Assembly (NCBI GenBank): GCA_001247695.2 | Contig: LGRX02033461.1 | Location: 1-64,000 of the forward strand | Length of the DNA: 64,000 bases | Direction: 5' to 3' | Origin: Cymbomonas tetramitiformis | Taxonomy: Eukaryota > Chlorophyta > Pyramimonadophyceae > Pyramimonadales > Pyramimonadaceae | Part shown: one piece after another, positions 45,301 through 55,499 of the stretch | Numbering within the stretch: the stretch's first letter is position 1 | How the letters are laid out: each line of letters starts with the position of its first letter | The notes under the pieces: generated by a model | Database searches by the model: none | What the model was told of the DNA's origin: nothing | The model's input: the letters and a program-made list of their open reading frames with translations, nothing else | Made by a program: the position numbers and the translations under genes

Positions 45301-48110
45301 AGGGGATATCTCCCAGGCACACAAATAACATCAAAGTGCTCTGGGGTGCTCACCCGAAATGGTCAAGGCGACGACCTCCGGATTTGCAACAGGGACTGGG
45401 TAGCACATTCGGGCAGGCACCTGGAGGCATGTAGAGCAAGCATCAGTGGAATAGCATGTTTACCCTTCTACCTCTACCGCCCCACATTCAGGCCTCATCC
45501 TTCGAATCACATGGGTGGCCCCACCACTTGTTTTTCCAGAAGGGAGAACAGTTCTCGTAATCATGCGGCGCGCGTGAAGTCGTAATGGTGCGGCGCGCGT
45601 GAAGTCGTGATGGTGCGGCACGTGTGAAGAGCTCAAATGCCAAACCCACCTTGACGTACTCGGAGAAAGCACCGCCCACGAAGGTAACCGCAGATCCGAG
45701 ACTGATGTCAGCGGGCACATCCTCCCCAACACTGACAACCACCCCAGCACCTGCAGCCCCACACGGACCATTGCGATACCTGACTGTAGTATGCTGTGGC
45801 CCCCAAAAATGTGCAGGCCAAAAAATCAGATAGGTCTGAAGGCAGGTACGGCAGGCGTGTGGATAGCAAGAGGTTTAGGTGCCAGAACCAAAAAACAGCC
45901 AGTGATCTGATATGACCTTTGTCTCCATGTGACGTGGTGATATCTGTTTTTTTAATATGTAATACAATCTGTGCAAACTCGCTTTCTGTGATCTGTAGTT
46001 TGGCAAGCGGAAACACGCCGCGCATGCCAAAATGTTGTGCTCATTGCATTTGTCTGTATTCTGTGGGTCAGTCTGTTCTTGGCGAGCAGAAAAATTCCAG
46101 AAATGCGAAAGTAGTACAGCTTTCATTGCAGCAACAAACTGTGGGTCAGTCTGATATCTGCACTGCGGAAACGATCCGCGTGTCGAGATTTTGTACCCAC
46201 TATCTGCACCGATGCCTGCATGCACCCCTCACGGCTGAGCACCGATGCCTGCATGCACCCCTCAAGGCTGAGCACCGATGCCTGTATGAACCCCTCACGG
46301 CTCACGGCTGAGCACCGATGCCTGCATGCCCCTCCCGGCCGAGCACCGTGCCCGCATACCCCTCACGGCTGAGCACCGATGCCCGCATGCACCCCTCCCG
46401 GCTGAGCATCGATGCCCGCCATGCACCCCTCCCGGCTCAGCACCGATGCCTCGCATGCACCCCTCGGCTGAGCACCGATGCCTGCATGCACCCCTCCCGG
46501 CTGAGCACCGATGCCTGCATGCACCCCTCCCAGCCGAGCACCGATGCCTGCATGTACCCCTCACGGCTGGCACTTACGAGCACCGATGCCTGCGTGCATT
46601 AGTCACGGTCGGCAGTCATTAGCAGCAACGCCTGAGTGCTGGCTGTCATTCACGAGCGCCATTGTCTGGCAGCACTCGTCACGGCTGGAAATCACGAGCA
46701 GCAATGCTTGAATGCATTTGTTATAGCTGGCGATCCGGAGCACCACACTCTGCGTGCACTCCTTTCGCCTGGCACTCGCGAGAACCGTTACCGTGGAGTT
46801 CAAAGAACTTGCACATTTGTTTTCAGCTAGTTTGCAAAACTCGTGCCGTAGGGTTTGCTTGCTCCTTGCACACCACCACAGAATTCTCCGTTACACAGAA
46901 TCCTCCGTTACACAGAATCCTCGGTTACTCCTCTGATAACCGCGTAAGTTCAAGACCTGGCCATTTGAGGTCAAAGGCTGATCGTGTCCTACTCTGCCGA
47001 GGCCTCTGCAACAGCTTGGCAGCGGCAAACAGCGCTCGGCTCGGCGCTCGGCTAAACTAAAAAGAGGCACCAACCTTCTGCGCCCAGATTGAAGCCCGCC
47101 TCGCCGACGTCTCGATTGCTCTGTCACAGACGGCACCACGGCACCACTCACTCAACTATTCGGATATCCTTCGCCGAGGAAAAGTTGGGCCCTGCATCGA
47201 AAAGGATTCTAAGTTTTTTAAGAGACTGACTCGGTGGAAATCCTTAGGCTAGCCGGTCTTCAAGAACAAGGAGAACTGCCAGCAAGAAACAAAATAAGTA
47301 TGTCCAGCAAGGCCCGACAAAATTCGGCGACATCACTGGCAGCATACCCCGAGCCAGAAACACCATGGGACCATAATAGAAAGCTACGCGTTGTTCGCAC
47401 GATGGCAGCATACCTCAAACCAGTGGTCCCCGCGGGCTCTGAACGTTTCGCAGCCGCCGTTGACGCCTGCACATCGTGACCACGCACTCTGAGTACCCCA
47501 CCTGTAGAAGTGCTAAACTCGCTCCGCTATGAACTTCGCTTAGTCCAAGCGGACGTTGTCTTGAAGGACACCTGAGGACGTGCTGCCGCACACGATAGGC
47601 TGCTGCGATAAGACTCTAGTGGTGTCCAGCATCTGTATTCGATCGTGAAACCATAAAGAAACAGACCTGAACGCAAGTTCCTGGTTGGACACATATATGC
47701 TGCTGCGAAGGAGATGATGCAGCAGACTGTGGGACAAGAGGTTGGACTAGAGTTTAGGGCACTGTGCGTGTTGAGCGCACCGGCATACAACACTTTGACG
47801 ACGACCTCTCCTGGGAAAACCTCGGGCATCCGTTCATCCACCACCTACAGAGACGCATGTTTTCAAAGCTTGAAGAAAACACGGGCACATTCTCTGGTGG
47901 TGCTCCGATGAGTAACGGGAAGCTTTGGGCAGTGTTGATGACAAATTATATTCAATTTCAAATTTCAAATTTCTTGAGGTCAGCCACCTATGTGGCAGGG
48001 TGACACCGTGCGCGTCGCTCACCTCAGCGACTTCTTCAAATGTCGTTCCTGTTCTGAAGGCCTTGAGCCGCTTGAATGTCGCGGGAAGGGTAAGGGAGTT
48101 TTCCTGTACG
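42349..48110 (-). CDS. Zinc-binding alcohol dehydrogenase-like / PTGR3 (ZADH2)-type oxidoreductase
   Basis: Medium-chain NAD(P)H-dependent reductase of the quinone oxidoreductase/prostaglandin reductase 3 type; the substrate here is unknown. Exons: from about 48110 to 48023, 47844-47781, 47466-47414, 47120-47075, 45750-45650, 44929-44801, 43872-43751, 43619-43559, 43417-43322 and 42528-42349. Phases agree through the first five and from 44929 to 43322; one exon is missing between 45650 and 44929 and one between 43322 and 42528. Landmarks: FKRLKAFRTGTTFEEVAE; GEVVVKVLYAG; GFNLGAEGAGVVVSVGEDV; GGAFSEYVK; GHFAVQLAKMAGCHVIATC; LKGLGADRVIDHTQ; DEYPSGIDLIYEGVGG; EEGRLLLVGYISEY; and the C-terminal helix and strands ending GKVVVHM. 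The Rossmann glycine stretch is altered (NSSGGHFA in place of the usual AAAGGTG-type motif). The intron after 43751 starts with GC (CAG/GCATGT). The start codon was not found. Introns hold several minisatellites. Confidence 0.8.
42765..43110. repeat. 43-bp minisatellite, intronic
   Basis: About eight copies of a unit containing GATATCTGCAATCTGCACTC and TACTGCGCTTCATCGCGTCC, some diverged. It lies in the unresolved intron region between the exons at 43322 and 42528 of the oxidoreductase gene. Confidence 0.88.
44131..44240. repeat. 36-bp repeat, 3 copies, intronic
   Basis: GGCAGTGACGGCTGCGCATG recurs at 44134, 44170 and 44206 with identical spacing, inside the intron between 44801 and 43872. 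Short GCCTACGGCTTCAGG units lie next to the acceptor at about 43,905-43,965. Confidence 0.9.
44381..44735. repeat. 50-bp minisatellite, 7 copies, intronic
   Basis: CCGCATTTGGCCGGTGACCT begins at 44381, 44431, 44481, 44531, 44581, 44631 and 44681, an exact 50-bp period. Copies are nearly identical, suggesting recent expansion. It lies in the same intron as the 36-bp repeat. Confidence 0.95.
46200..46600. repeat. About 32-bp minisatellite, intronic
   Basis: A dozen copies of a unit containing GAGCACCGATGCCTGCATGC and ACCCCTCACGGCT with small indels. Diverged copies trail to about 46,800. It lies in the intron between the exons at 47075 and 45750 of the oxidoreductase gene. Confidence 0.9.
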
Positions 48111-49309
48111 AAGTAACAAGCCACTCGGAATCAGTGTAGCCCGTGGTGGCTCCAGAGCTTAGCGGAATCCACAAGGTTGCAGCACCTTGAGGGGTAGGGA
48201 ACATTCCTGTGAAAGATCCTCTCCCCGCGGCTTCACGAAGCACAGGGGAAAACAAAAGGCAAGGGCTCACTCCACGATGAGTCTCTGTTTCGCACACGGA
48301 AGAGTCACAAACGGAACGCCAGTTTTCTCTTGGAGGCGCACAGGGTACTTTAGAACACGCGGCGCACCTGATTTTGCTGTGGATCTTGTGCGATACAAAA
48401 GTGGCGCCTGAACGACCACCCCAAACGTTCCAGTAGAAGAATAGTCAGCTGCACCCAGCGACCATGATATCGGAACGATTGTCGATCAATATGCAACGTG
48501 TTGACTGAGAAAGCCACAGAGGCGTAAGTGAAAACCTAAGCTTGAGGTCATGTTTCCAAGAAAATCGTCGGGCGGCCGGCTGTGAGGTTAGGTCGAAAGG
48601 CTAAGCGCGCGTTCTGGTCCTAAGCTCAGCGACACGTCTCGGTACGAAAAGTCAAGGACTGAAAATAATTTGCTACAGTAATCAATCTTCGTAAAAAGAA
48701 ACAACGTAATTTGCGGAACAAAAATTCAAATATTTTACCTCATAGATCGGCGGGAGGGAAGAGGTTTCAATTGCACTTGACCATTTTGAGGATTTCTGCA
48801 GGCATGTCTCGAACTAACTTTCAGAAACCATGGCTGGTCCTTGAAGGAGGAAGACGGTTGCGGGTATTTCGGCAACGAAACCTGAAAGCACATTGCGCCT
48901 GAGTTAATATGTATACTTGAACTTGTAGGAGTACCAGGTCGCATGGTGGATAGTTTAGAACTTGAACGACTTCAATGGCGAGCGTGGAAACGGCTTGCGT
49001 TGGACGCTTCACATGAACATCGACAATGTTGAATATGTATACAACTGACTATTATAACTATATCTATTGAAAACATTAACATAATCGATAATGTATAAAC
49101 AAAAACATACAAGTAACTCTATCACTATGACTATGACGATGACGTGCCACATTTCCAGAATTTTCCTCTACCTATCGTATGGATACCTCCACCCCCAGCC
49201 GCGACTCACGCGTGCAGTCAAGACACATCTGTACATCACCCAGTGGTCCCCCCTGCATACACCCACCTCCACAGAGAGTAGCAGTAGGGGCATATCGTAC
49301 CTCAAGCTA
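48111..49309. other. 5' flank of the oxidoreductase gene; no gene seen
   Basis: The first exon(s) and promoter of the minus-strand oxidoreductase gene must lie in the left part. I could not identify a start codon or TATA element. From 48,450 the sequence is AT-rich and featureless. Confidence 0.4.
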
Positions 49310-49868
49310 CAGTAATCGCTCACCTTTAAGGAAACTCGACGTTAAGGAAGCAGCCAGCGTTTTGGGGGAGGGGGGGTACCCAAGTTGACGAGAATAGCTG
49401 GCTGGTCTTTTTTGCTAAGGAAATTCTCCAAAATAAGGAAATTGGTTGCTGGCAGATCACCGAGAGTGGATTCTCTTAAATTCTATGAAAAATGGGAATT
49501 TTTTGACTTGACAGCGAGCGTTCAGCACGATATCTTAAAGTTCTAAGTAGTCAGCTTCAGAAATAATCGCGTCGTCATATATAGTCTTGCTTCAATTCTT
49601 TGAGCTGCGCACGGCTCTCTGGGTGCATACTGTACAGTTTAACAGTTGGTAACAGTGGCGGACTCTCTAAATTTTAAGAAAGCTGCTGGGCTGAGTTACG
49701 TGGACGTGGATGAGTTTAAGAAATTAGCTGGCTGGCTCGAAATCCGAAATTCCTTATTCTTAGCGATTCTCTTAGGACGCGACGCTGGCGGGGGGGGGGG
49801 TACCCAAGTCGATGGGAATGGCTGACTGGCCCAAAATCTCCGGTTTTCTTAAAGGTGAGCGATTACTG
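49310..49868. mobile_element. TA-flanked MITE, Tc1/mariner-pogo-like ends
   Basis: The left end CAGTAATCGCTCACCTTTAA (49310) and the complement of the right end (to 49868) are identical over that stretch. TA sits directly outside both ends (49308-49309 and 49869-49870). CAGT ends plus a TA target are typical of the Tc1/mariner superfamily. The inside is non-coding and holds a direct repeat around GTACCCAAGT with a preceding poly-G run (about 49,365-49,410 and 49,785-49,830). Confidence 0.82.
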
Positions 49869-49870
49869 TA

Positions 49871-50036
49871 CTCTTGTCCCCAGAGCTTATGGACGAAAAT
49901 AGACAGTTAGGGTTTGTAACATTCTGGGGTCCATAAAATTTCCTCCGAGCCTCTCCGATCAACTGTAACGCCGACACTCGCGTGTCGTAGGCCGCGACGA
50001 AGCGGGCCGCGCTCGGAGAAACTTTGGGGACAAGAA
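49871..50036. mobile_element. Second small MITE abutting the first
   Basis: The left end CTCTTGTCCCCAGAG and right end CTTTGGGGACAAGAA form a 15-bp inverted pair with two mismatches. TA lies on both sides (49869-49870, shared with the neighbouring MITE, and 50037-50038). Length is 166 bp. An inner inverted pair around CCTCCGAGC / GCTCGGAG is also present. No coding capacity. Confidence 0.65.
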
Positions 50037-51415
50037 TACCACTACTGTATACCTCAAGCCCGCATCACCATTTCACTCCCACTTGCTCCCACCAAGCCAA
50101 CCCCGTAAGGCCCTGCTGCCCCCTGTCACCGCCCCCACTCCCGTACCCCTGTCAGGGATATAACCGATGACACATGTGTCATACATGTCATACCGGTCAT
50201 AGTGTCATACATGTCATACCATGTCACGTCATGTCATGTCATATGTCATAATGACATACAGTCGTCGAGTATTGTCAGTACGGTCGACTATGACATGTAC
50301 AGTCATCATGTCTGTCATCCACCTAAGGTGAGTGACATCTGTCATCGAGAGGCCAGGTATTGCCATCGAGATGGCGAAGCAAGACAAGTCTCGAAGAACC
50401 GAAGTGTTCTGAGAAGACGCGTCTTCGCTTCAAGCATGAAATGAACAGCATGCGAGCATCAAAGGCTATATCGACCAGCCGATGCGGGTAGTTCACCCAG
50501 TGCCCTCGGGTTCACAACCCGATGGTGGTAACGCATGAGATGTGTGAGGGCATTGGAAGTATATGAGGAGCATTGGGCTCAAGCAAGCACTTCTGGTCAC
50601 CAGTTTGTTGCACTCATACCCACCATAATATTACTTACGGTTGTTACTGTTCAATAGCAGCCGCGTCAAGATAGCGTTCGCATAAGCGAGCCCTGACAGT
50701 GGTATATCTTCGCTCAGGCGAGAACGAGAACAAGTGTGTGCAGCAGACTTGACATATTTGGTATATAGATTTGTATACGGCGCGACAGAGTTCGCATATA
50801 CATATATTTCGAATATCGGCACATATGTTGGATTTGGCACGCCGACAGTGTCATCGTCATCTGTGTCATCACCGATATGGCTCGACTACTATGACTTCTT
50901 CACTGTCATCAGCGCCATCTCCGATATCGACTTCGGTAGTCAGACAGTTCATGGCATTTGTCTTGGGGCAGCCACACATTTTGAAAAATTTTATTCAAAA
51001 TTTGGGTGCTTATTTTGGCTTAAAAAAATTTCAAAATTTTGAAAAATTTGGGTGCATTTTAGGAAAAATCTGGGGCGTCTGTCCGGAAATCTGGGGGTCT
51101 CTGGGAAATATGGGGGGCTCTGGGAAAATTTGGGTGACATGCGTGGCCACATCGATCGACGTGACGATATCATGGAGAGCTCGCGCCGATCGCGTGGTCG
51201 GCTGGTCGATGCCACGGCTGCGTTTGCGTGGCTTTCGGTGTCTACTGTCTTGAATGTCTTAACGTTAAGGCTAAAATCAGGCGCCGGTATACAGCGAGAA
51301 GATACAGACCACGCATACAATACATCAAAATGCTCGTAGACTATTCCTCAGACTCTGAATCTTTATCAGACTGTGAACCTGCAGGAAAGGATGTGCAGGA
51401 GACCGTGACTTTGCG
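50037..51415. other. Repeat-rich spacer with a short acidic/basic open frame
   Basis: TGTCATA-type short repeats (50,180-50,340) and several AAATTTGGGTGC motifs (50,985-51,135). A frame from 51,228 encodes an Arg-rich stretch (IRRRYTARRYRPRI) and then an acidic one (DYSSDSESLSDCEP). It is cut at its tail by the LTR element. No family recognised. Confidence 0.4.
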
Positions 51416-51420
51416 ACCAG
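51416..51420 (+). repeat. 5-bp target-site duplication, left
   Basis: ACCAG directly before the 5' LTR; the same five bases follow the 3' LTR at 54986-54990. Confidence 0.85.
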
Positions 51421-51675
51421 TGCTGAAATCTGTATAGGCAGCCCTGACCGGGAGTCCCGGTGCAGGCCCCTATGACAGATTCCTAGGACCAACACTGGAC
51501 TACTGACTGATCTGTAGGTTCGTACTGTGACACACGCTGTGTCACAGGTAGGCTAGACACCGAGACCGTCCGAGACCGTTCCGGGTATATCCAGCTTAGG
51601 GTTTATTTATCTTATACAGTTTATCCACACGAGTACGGGACTTTCTGATATCTAGTGTACTTGGATATTCCGGTA
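51421..51675 (+). repeat. 5' LTR
   Basis: Begins TGCTGAAATCTGTATAGGCA and ends TTGGATATTCCGGTA. It contains a CAGCCCTGACCGGGAGTCCC palindrome-like block and TATTTATC/TTATACAG AT-rich segments that could act as promoter. Confidence 0.95.
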
Positions 51676-51812
51676 GGTCGTGGCCCCATCCACGTTTTCA
51701 TTCCACTTGCTATCTTGGCCATGATTGGCTAAGCAGCCGCTTGAAGAGGTGGTGCGCACTTGCGCGTTTGGGTGCGACTAGGATTTGGACATGATTTTAC
51801 GGTAGACGTCTT

Positions 51813-54401
51813 TTGCGGCTGCGAGTCATGGGCACCGCGCGTTGCTATTGCTCGGTTGTGGCAATGTTCATTTGCGTTGTTTTACCTGCCCTGATCCCGC
51901 TGGTTTACGTACTTTGGGCTGGTGATCCGGACACCTTCGACCACTCCGACTTTTGCAAGTGCCCCACGCTCTTTTCGCCGCTCCGCACGTTCTGCCGTTA
52001 CGTCATCTCTCCATTTCCGCCACAACACCCAAACGTGCTACCGCGCATCATCTTTTCTCTGGCTTTCAGAAGAATGGCTACATCTACACGAGCTCGCAAA
52101 CGCCTATTGAAGGACTCCGACTTGGACGCCTCTATACGGCTTTTGGATGCGGTTCGGGACACTCCGACCGCTAGCACTCCACCTGTGGTGCCCCCTGCTG
52201 TTTCCAGCAACTCCGACACCGCTGTCGCGTTGCGGAAACATCTTGTTGACCAACACGCCGCTGTTGACGTGGTCTACAAGGGGAGGTTGCATCGGGCTTG
52301 GGCCAAGGGTATCCGCGAGGATATCCTTGGTTCCAAGAAACATCATTATCGTGGCACTGACGACACCGACCGTCTCTCCGAGTTGGTGGTGCGGCTTCGG
52401 ACAGAGTTTGAGTCCGCCGGGCTGGACTTGACCCCCTTTGACCTCGACGACCCCACCTCTCTGGTTATCGAGAAGGTGAATGGGCTTCTCTATGACGTCT
52501 TGGCCCTCGTCGTAGAGCGGAACTCTGTGGCCGACACCTGGCTTCGGGGTACGGACTCTTCAGCTGACCGAGATGGACGTCGGGCTCTCATCGACATCAT
52601 CAAGGGGAGCGTGCCGGCGTTCTTACGCGAGAGCCACCAGCAGGAGCACGCAGCGCTTCGTTATCCCGCAGGCGTTGACCCGCAGCCGATCTTGGCTCGT
52701 GAGCAACGTCTGGTGCGGGATAACCGCGCTCCTGACTGGCGGCCCACCGACGAGACCCGCAAGCTCTCGTTGTACAACCGCCTCGACCCGGTCTTCTACG
52801 CGGCGGTGAAGGTGCGTTATCCGCTTGCGGGTGACCTCGGCGGAGTTACTCTCCGCTCGCTACAGGCTCTCGTCGTGGCCATCTTCCAGGCATGGGCGCA
52901 GTCGGACGAGGGGGCGTCGGCACGTGAGAAGCAGGTGCTGGGGATGGACGGTAAGCCCTCCGCGCTGGTCACGTCGTCGGAGTACGCGGTGCTCCTCGAG
53001 GAGATCGCGGCCTTGAAGGCCTTGGTGCGAGGTGGCCGTGCGGGCGGGGGACAGCAGCCGCAGCCGCAGCATCGGGGGAAGCAGCATCCGAGGGGGTTTC
53101 GCGTGGGTGCAGGCAGCCCCCCCGCGGTCGGCTTTGACCGCGACAGCATGAGAGCGAAGCCGCTGTGCCACCGCTGCCGCAAGGCCGGTAAAGGTGAAGT
53201 ATATCACCCGTATCGCGACTGCCCGCTTGGCGGTCGCCAACACTCACCAGCCACGGCCGCGGCTTTCTGCATCCCCATTGAGCAGGAGGACGCGGAGGGC
53301 CTGCACGCATTGGCGCTCGTGCAGGTCTTCCAGGACGCGGCGGACAGTGGGCCGGAGGCCTTCTCGCATGCGGCATTGGCGTATGGTCCGCCCGCGGTGC
53401 TCTCCGCGGACGGCGTCGGTGGGATCGACGTGGCGGCCTACGGATTCAGCGTGCCGCCTCCGCCTTCTGGCGGGACCGACGACGAGCACATCTTGCGGCG
53501 GCTTGATGCCCTCACCTCTGAGGTTCAGGCCGCCCAAGAAAAGGTACATTACACTCACGCATCCTTTGTTCCTGGGAGTGCGGTTGAGGAGCATGCGTCG
53601 GCTTTGGTGTGTGGCCCTGCCGCTGCGGCGGGGATCACACCGAAGGGGCAGGTTCCGGCAGGTGGTGCGGCGGTATCGGCGTCAGCCGTGCCGGCCCCTG
53701 CTATGCCTGTTTCGCAGGCGAAGGATGTACGGCCCGCGCCAGTTCAATCGGCGCGGGTAACCACCACAGAGGCGACGTGCGGTGAGTTCGGAGGCTTCGT
53801 GCAGACGGTGAATCACGCCGCCGTCCACCCCTCTGACCTGACAGGCTATGACACGGACGACTACGAGGATTATGCCGACGGTACTTTCGCGATTAAGCCG
53901 CGGGCTCCGTCCGGTGCTGTCGGATGCGGTGTGCCGCCTTTCGGCTTTGGCACTCCGGCGATCGGCGCTCTCGCGGTGCTCTCTCTGTTGTGCATTTCTT
54001 TTGCAGGTGTATCTGCTTCGGCGTCCACAGCTTCTGCTGTGTCGGCATGTGTACCGGCTACGGGGATGCCTTCGCCTGGTGGTGATCTCGATTGGGAGGC
54101 TCCGTCATTTTTCTCTACGAGTGATTTTATTGATCCGGTGATGGCGGCTCAGGGTTTCTTGTTGGCTCACGAGGTGCCACAGCTTCAGCCGCCCGAGCCC
54201 CCTGACACTCTGAGCTTGCTAGCATTTCAGGATTTAGCTCAAGCGGACTTGGGCTTTGACATGGCATTCTACTACGGCATGGCCTTACATGAGAGCGGTC
54301 CTCTTGATGCGGAGCACTACTACGGTGCTGGTTTCTTTACCTCCTATTATGGGATGGACTTCCGTGAGGCCACCGCTGACTACTTTCACACTGTCGATTG
54401 A
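51813..54401 (+). CDS. Gag-like protein of LTR retrotransposon
   Basis: 862 codons from the first ATG. A second in-frame ATG at 52074 (MATSTRARKR, good context) is the more likely start and would give 775 residues; the first 87 codons include a hydrophobic stretch (CVVLPALIPLVYVLW). Order of parts: a charged helical region (residues about 90-410), a Gly/Gln/Arg-rich linker, one zinc-knuckle-like cluster CHRCRKAGKGEVYHPYRDC (CX2CX9HX4C, a longer spacer than the usual CX2CX4HX4C), then a long Ala/Pro-rich acidic tail. The tail contains a hydrophobic stretch (IGALAVLSLLCISFAG) and ends with several Tyr-rich YYGM/YYGAG repeats. No protease or polymerase motifs are seen. The frame is intact, which agrees with a young element. 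Confidence 0.85.
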   Translation: MRLRVMGTARCYCSVVAMFICVVLPALIPLVYVLWAGDPDTFDHSDFCKCPTLFSPLRTFCRYVISPFPPQHPNVLPRIIFSLAFRRMATSTRARKRLLKDSDLDASIRLLDAVRDTPTASTPPVVPPAVSSNSDTAVALRKHLVDQHAAVDVVYKGRLHRAWAKGIREDILGSKKHHYRGTDDTDRLSELVVRLRTEFESAGLDLTPFDLDDPTSLVIEKVNGLLYDVLALVVERNSVADTWLRGTDSSADRDGRRALIDIIKGSVPAFLRESHQQEHAALRYPAGVDPQPILAREQRLVRDNRAPDWRPTDETRKLSLYNRLDPVFYAAVKVRYPLAGDLGGVTLRSLQALVVAIFQAWAQSDEGASAREKQVLGMDGKPSALVTSSEYAVLLEEIAALKALVRGGRAGGGQQPQPQHRGKQHPRGFRVGAGSPPAVGFDRDSMRAKPLCHRCRKAGKGEVYHPYRDCPLGGRQHSPATAAAFCIPIEQEDAEGLHALALVQVFQDAADSGPEAFSHAALAYGPPAVLSADGVGGIDVAAYGFSVPPPPSGGTDDEHILRRLDALTSEVQAAQEKVHYTHASFVPGSAVEEHASALVCGPAAAAGITPKGQVPAGGAAVSASAVPAPAMPVSQAKDVRPAPVQSARVTTTEATCGEFGGFVQTVNHAAVHPSDLTGYDTDDYEDYADGTFAIKPRAPSGAVGCGVPPFGFGTPAIGALAVLSLLCISFAGVSASASTASAVSACVPATGMPSPGGDLDWEAPSFFSTSDFIDPVMAAQGFLLAHEVPQLQPPEPPDTLSLLAFQDLAQADLGFDMAFYYGMALHESGPLDAEHYYGAGFFTSYYGMDFREATADYFHTVD

Positions 54402-54730
54402 CTTCTTGCTCACTCTGGAGGCACACCAACATGGTGGTGTGCAGAACTCCTGTGACTTCAAAGACTTCTTCAATCTGGTTTATGTTTTGCTTTGACACCT
54501 TTGAAATCTTCACTTTGACTTGCTGGCGCAGAGCCTTTCAGTGGTTTAGCAGGACCTTAATTGCCTGTAAGTTTCTGCTCTTGTGCTAGCTAGAGGGTTC
54601 TAATTTGTGTATCAGAATTGCACAGTTAGATTAGCAGTTGGACTTGTCACCTGGCTCCTGCCCTAACACTTAACAGCCTTACATTTTCTGACTCTCCTAG
54701 CCAGTCACCACCCACAGTGCTGGGGTGGTG

Positions 54731-54985
54731 TGCTGAAATCTGTATAGGCAGCCCTGACCGGGAGTCCCGGTGCAGGCCCCTATGACAGATTCCTAGGACC
54801 AACACTGGACTACTGACTGATCTGTAGGTTCGTACTGTGACACACGCTGTGTCACAGGTAGGCTAGACTCCGAGACCGTCCGAGACCGTTCCGGGTATAT
54901 CTAGCTTAGGGTTTATTTATCTCACACAGTTTATCCACACGAGTACGGGACTTTCTGATATCTAGTGTACTTGGATATTCCGGTA
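54731..54985 (+). repeat. 3' LTR
   Basis: Same length as the 5' LTR, with four substitutions counted by eye (near 54868, 54902 and two at about 54923-54925). It is followed by the target-site duplication ACCAG at 54986-54990. Confidence 0.95.
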
Positions 54986-55004
54986 ACCAGTTCACGCTTA
55001 TAGC

Positions 55005-55125
55005 TAAATATGGACAAGAAAAATTTTATCAAAATTTGGGTGCCTTCTCAAAATTGCCAAAAAAATTTGGGTGCTTCATCGAAAAATTGACCAAAAAAAT
55101 TTGGGTGCCTTCTAGGAAAAATGTG
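55005..55125. repeat. AAATTTGGGTGC motif cluster
   Basis: The motif AAATTTGGGTGC occurs three times here and at least twice at 50,990-51,060, with a variant at 51,123. Copies therefore sit on both sides of the LTR element, in the sequence into which it inserted. Frames through them read KFGC / KFGCF. Function unknown. Confidence 0.6.
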
Positions 55126-55499
55126 TGGCTATGGCAACATTTGTCATTTCCACACCTGACACCTTAGGGGCTGTCATCACACTCTTTCGGCGGAAGCTAT
55201 AACACATCGTATTTTCTTGTGTATAGCTTCACAGTTTCACGGTTGACATATGCGAGCGTAGCACCTGACTTGTAGTGCTTCACTGTGTGTTTGTTTTCAC
55301 AGGTTATGGGCCCACCACGCTTCCACTGCGCACTAGTCACGAAAGGGGTAGAGTGAGGGAGAGGAAGATTTTCCGTTCGTGAGCACAATTGCTTAGGACA
55401 AAGATGGACCGGTCTAGCTAGCCGCAGTCTCCGAAGCAGCACGCGCGTCGACATCAAGCCTCACGGCACGATCGCCACCCCTCTCTTACCTTACCCTAT

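Larger units (their letters stand above)
51421..54985 (+). mobile_element. Gag-only (non-autonomous) LTR retrotransposon
   Basis: 3,565 bp: 255-bp LTRs at 51421-51675 and 54731-54985, a single long gag-like reading frame, and a short 3' internal stretch. The ends are TG...TA, and a 5-bp target-site duplication (ACCAG) brackets it. The two LTRs differ at four positions by my count, so the insertion is young. There is no room for protease, integrase, reverse transcriptase or RNase H: only about 330 bp separate the gag stop from the 3' LTR. Movement would therefore need enzymes from a partner element. A purine-rich GCTGGGGTGGTG sits against the 3' LTR where a polypurine tract is expected. I could not assign a tRNA primer site. 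Confidence 0.93.

Noticed and set aside
52000..54400. Pol domains inside the LTR element in other frames
   Set aside because: Other frames lack any reverse transcriptase, integrase or protease motif and are broken by stops.
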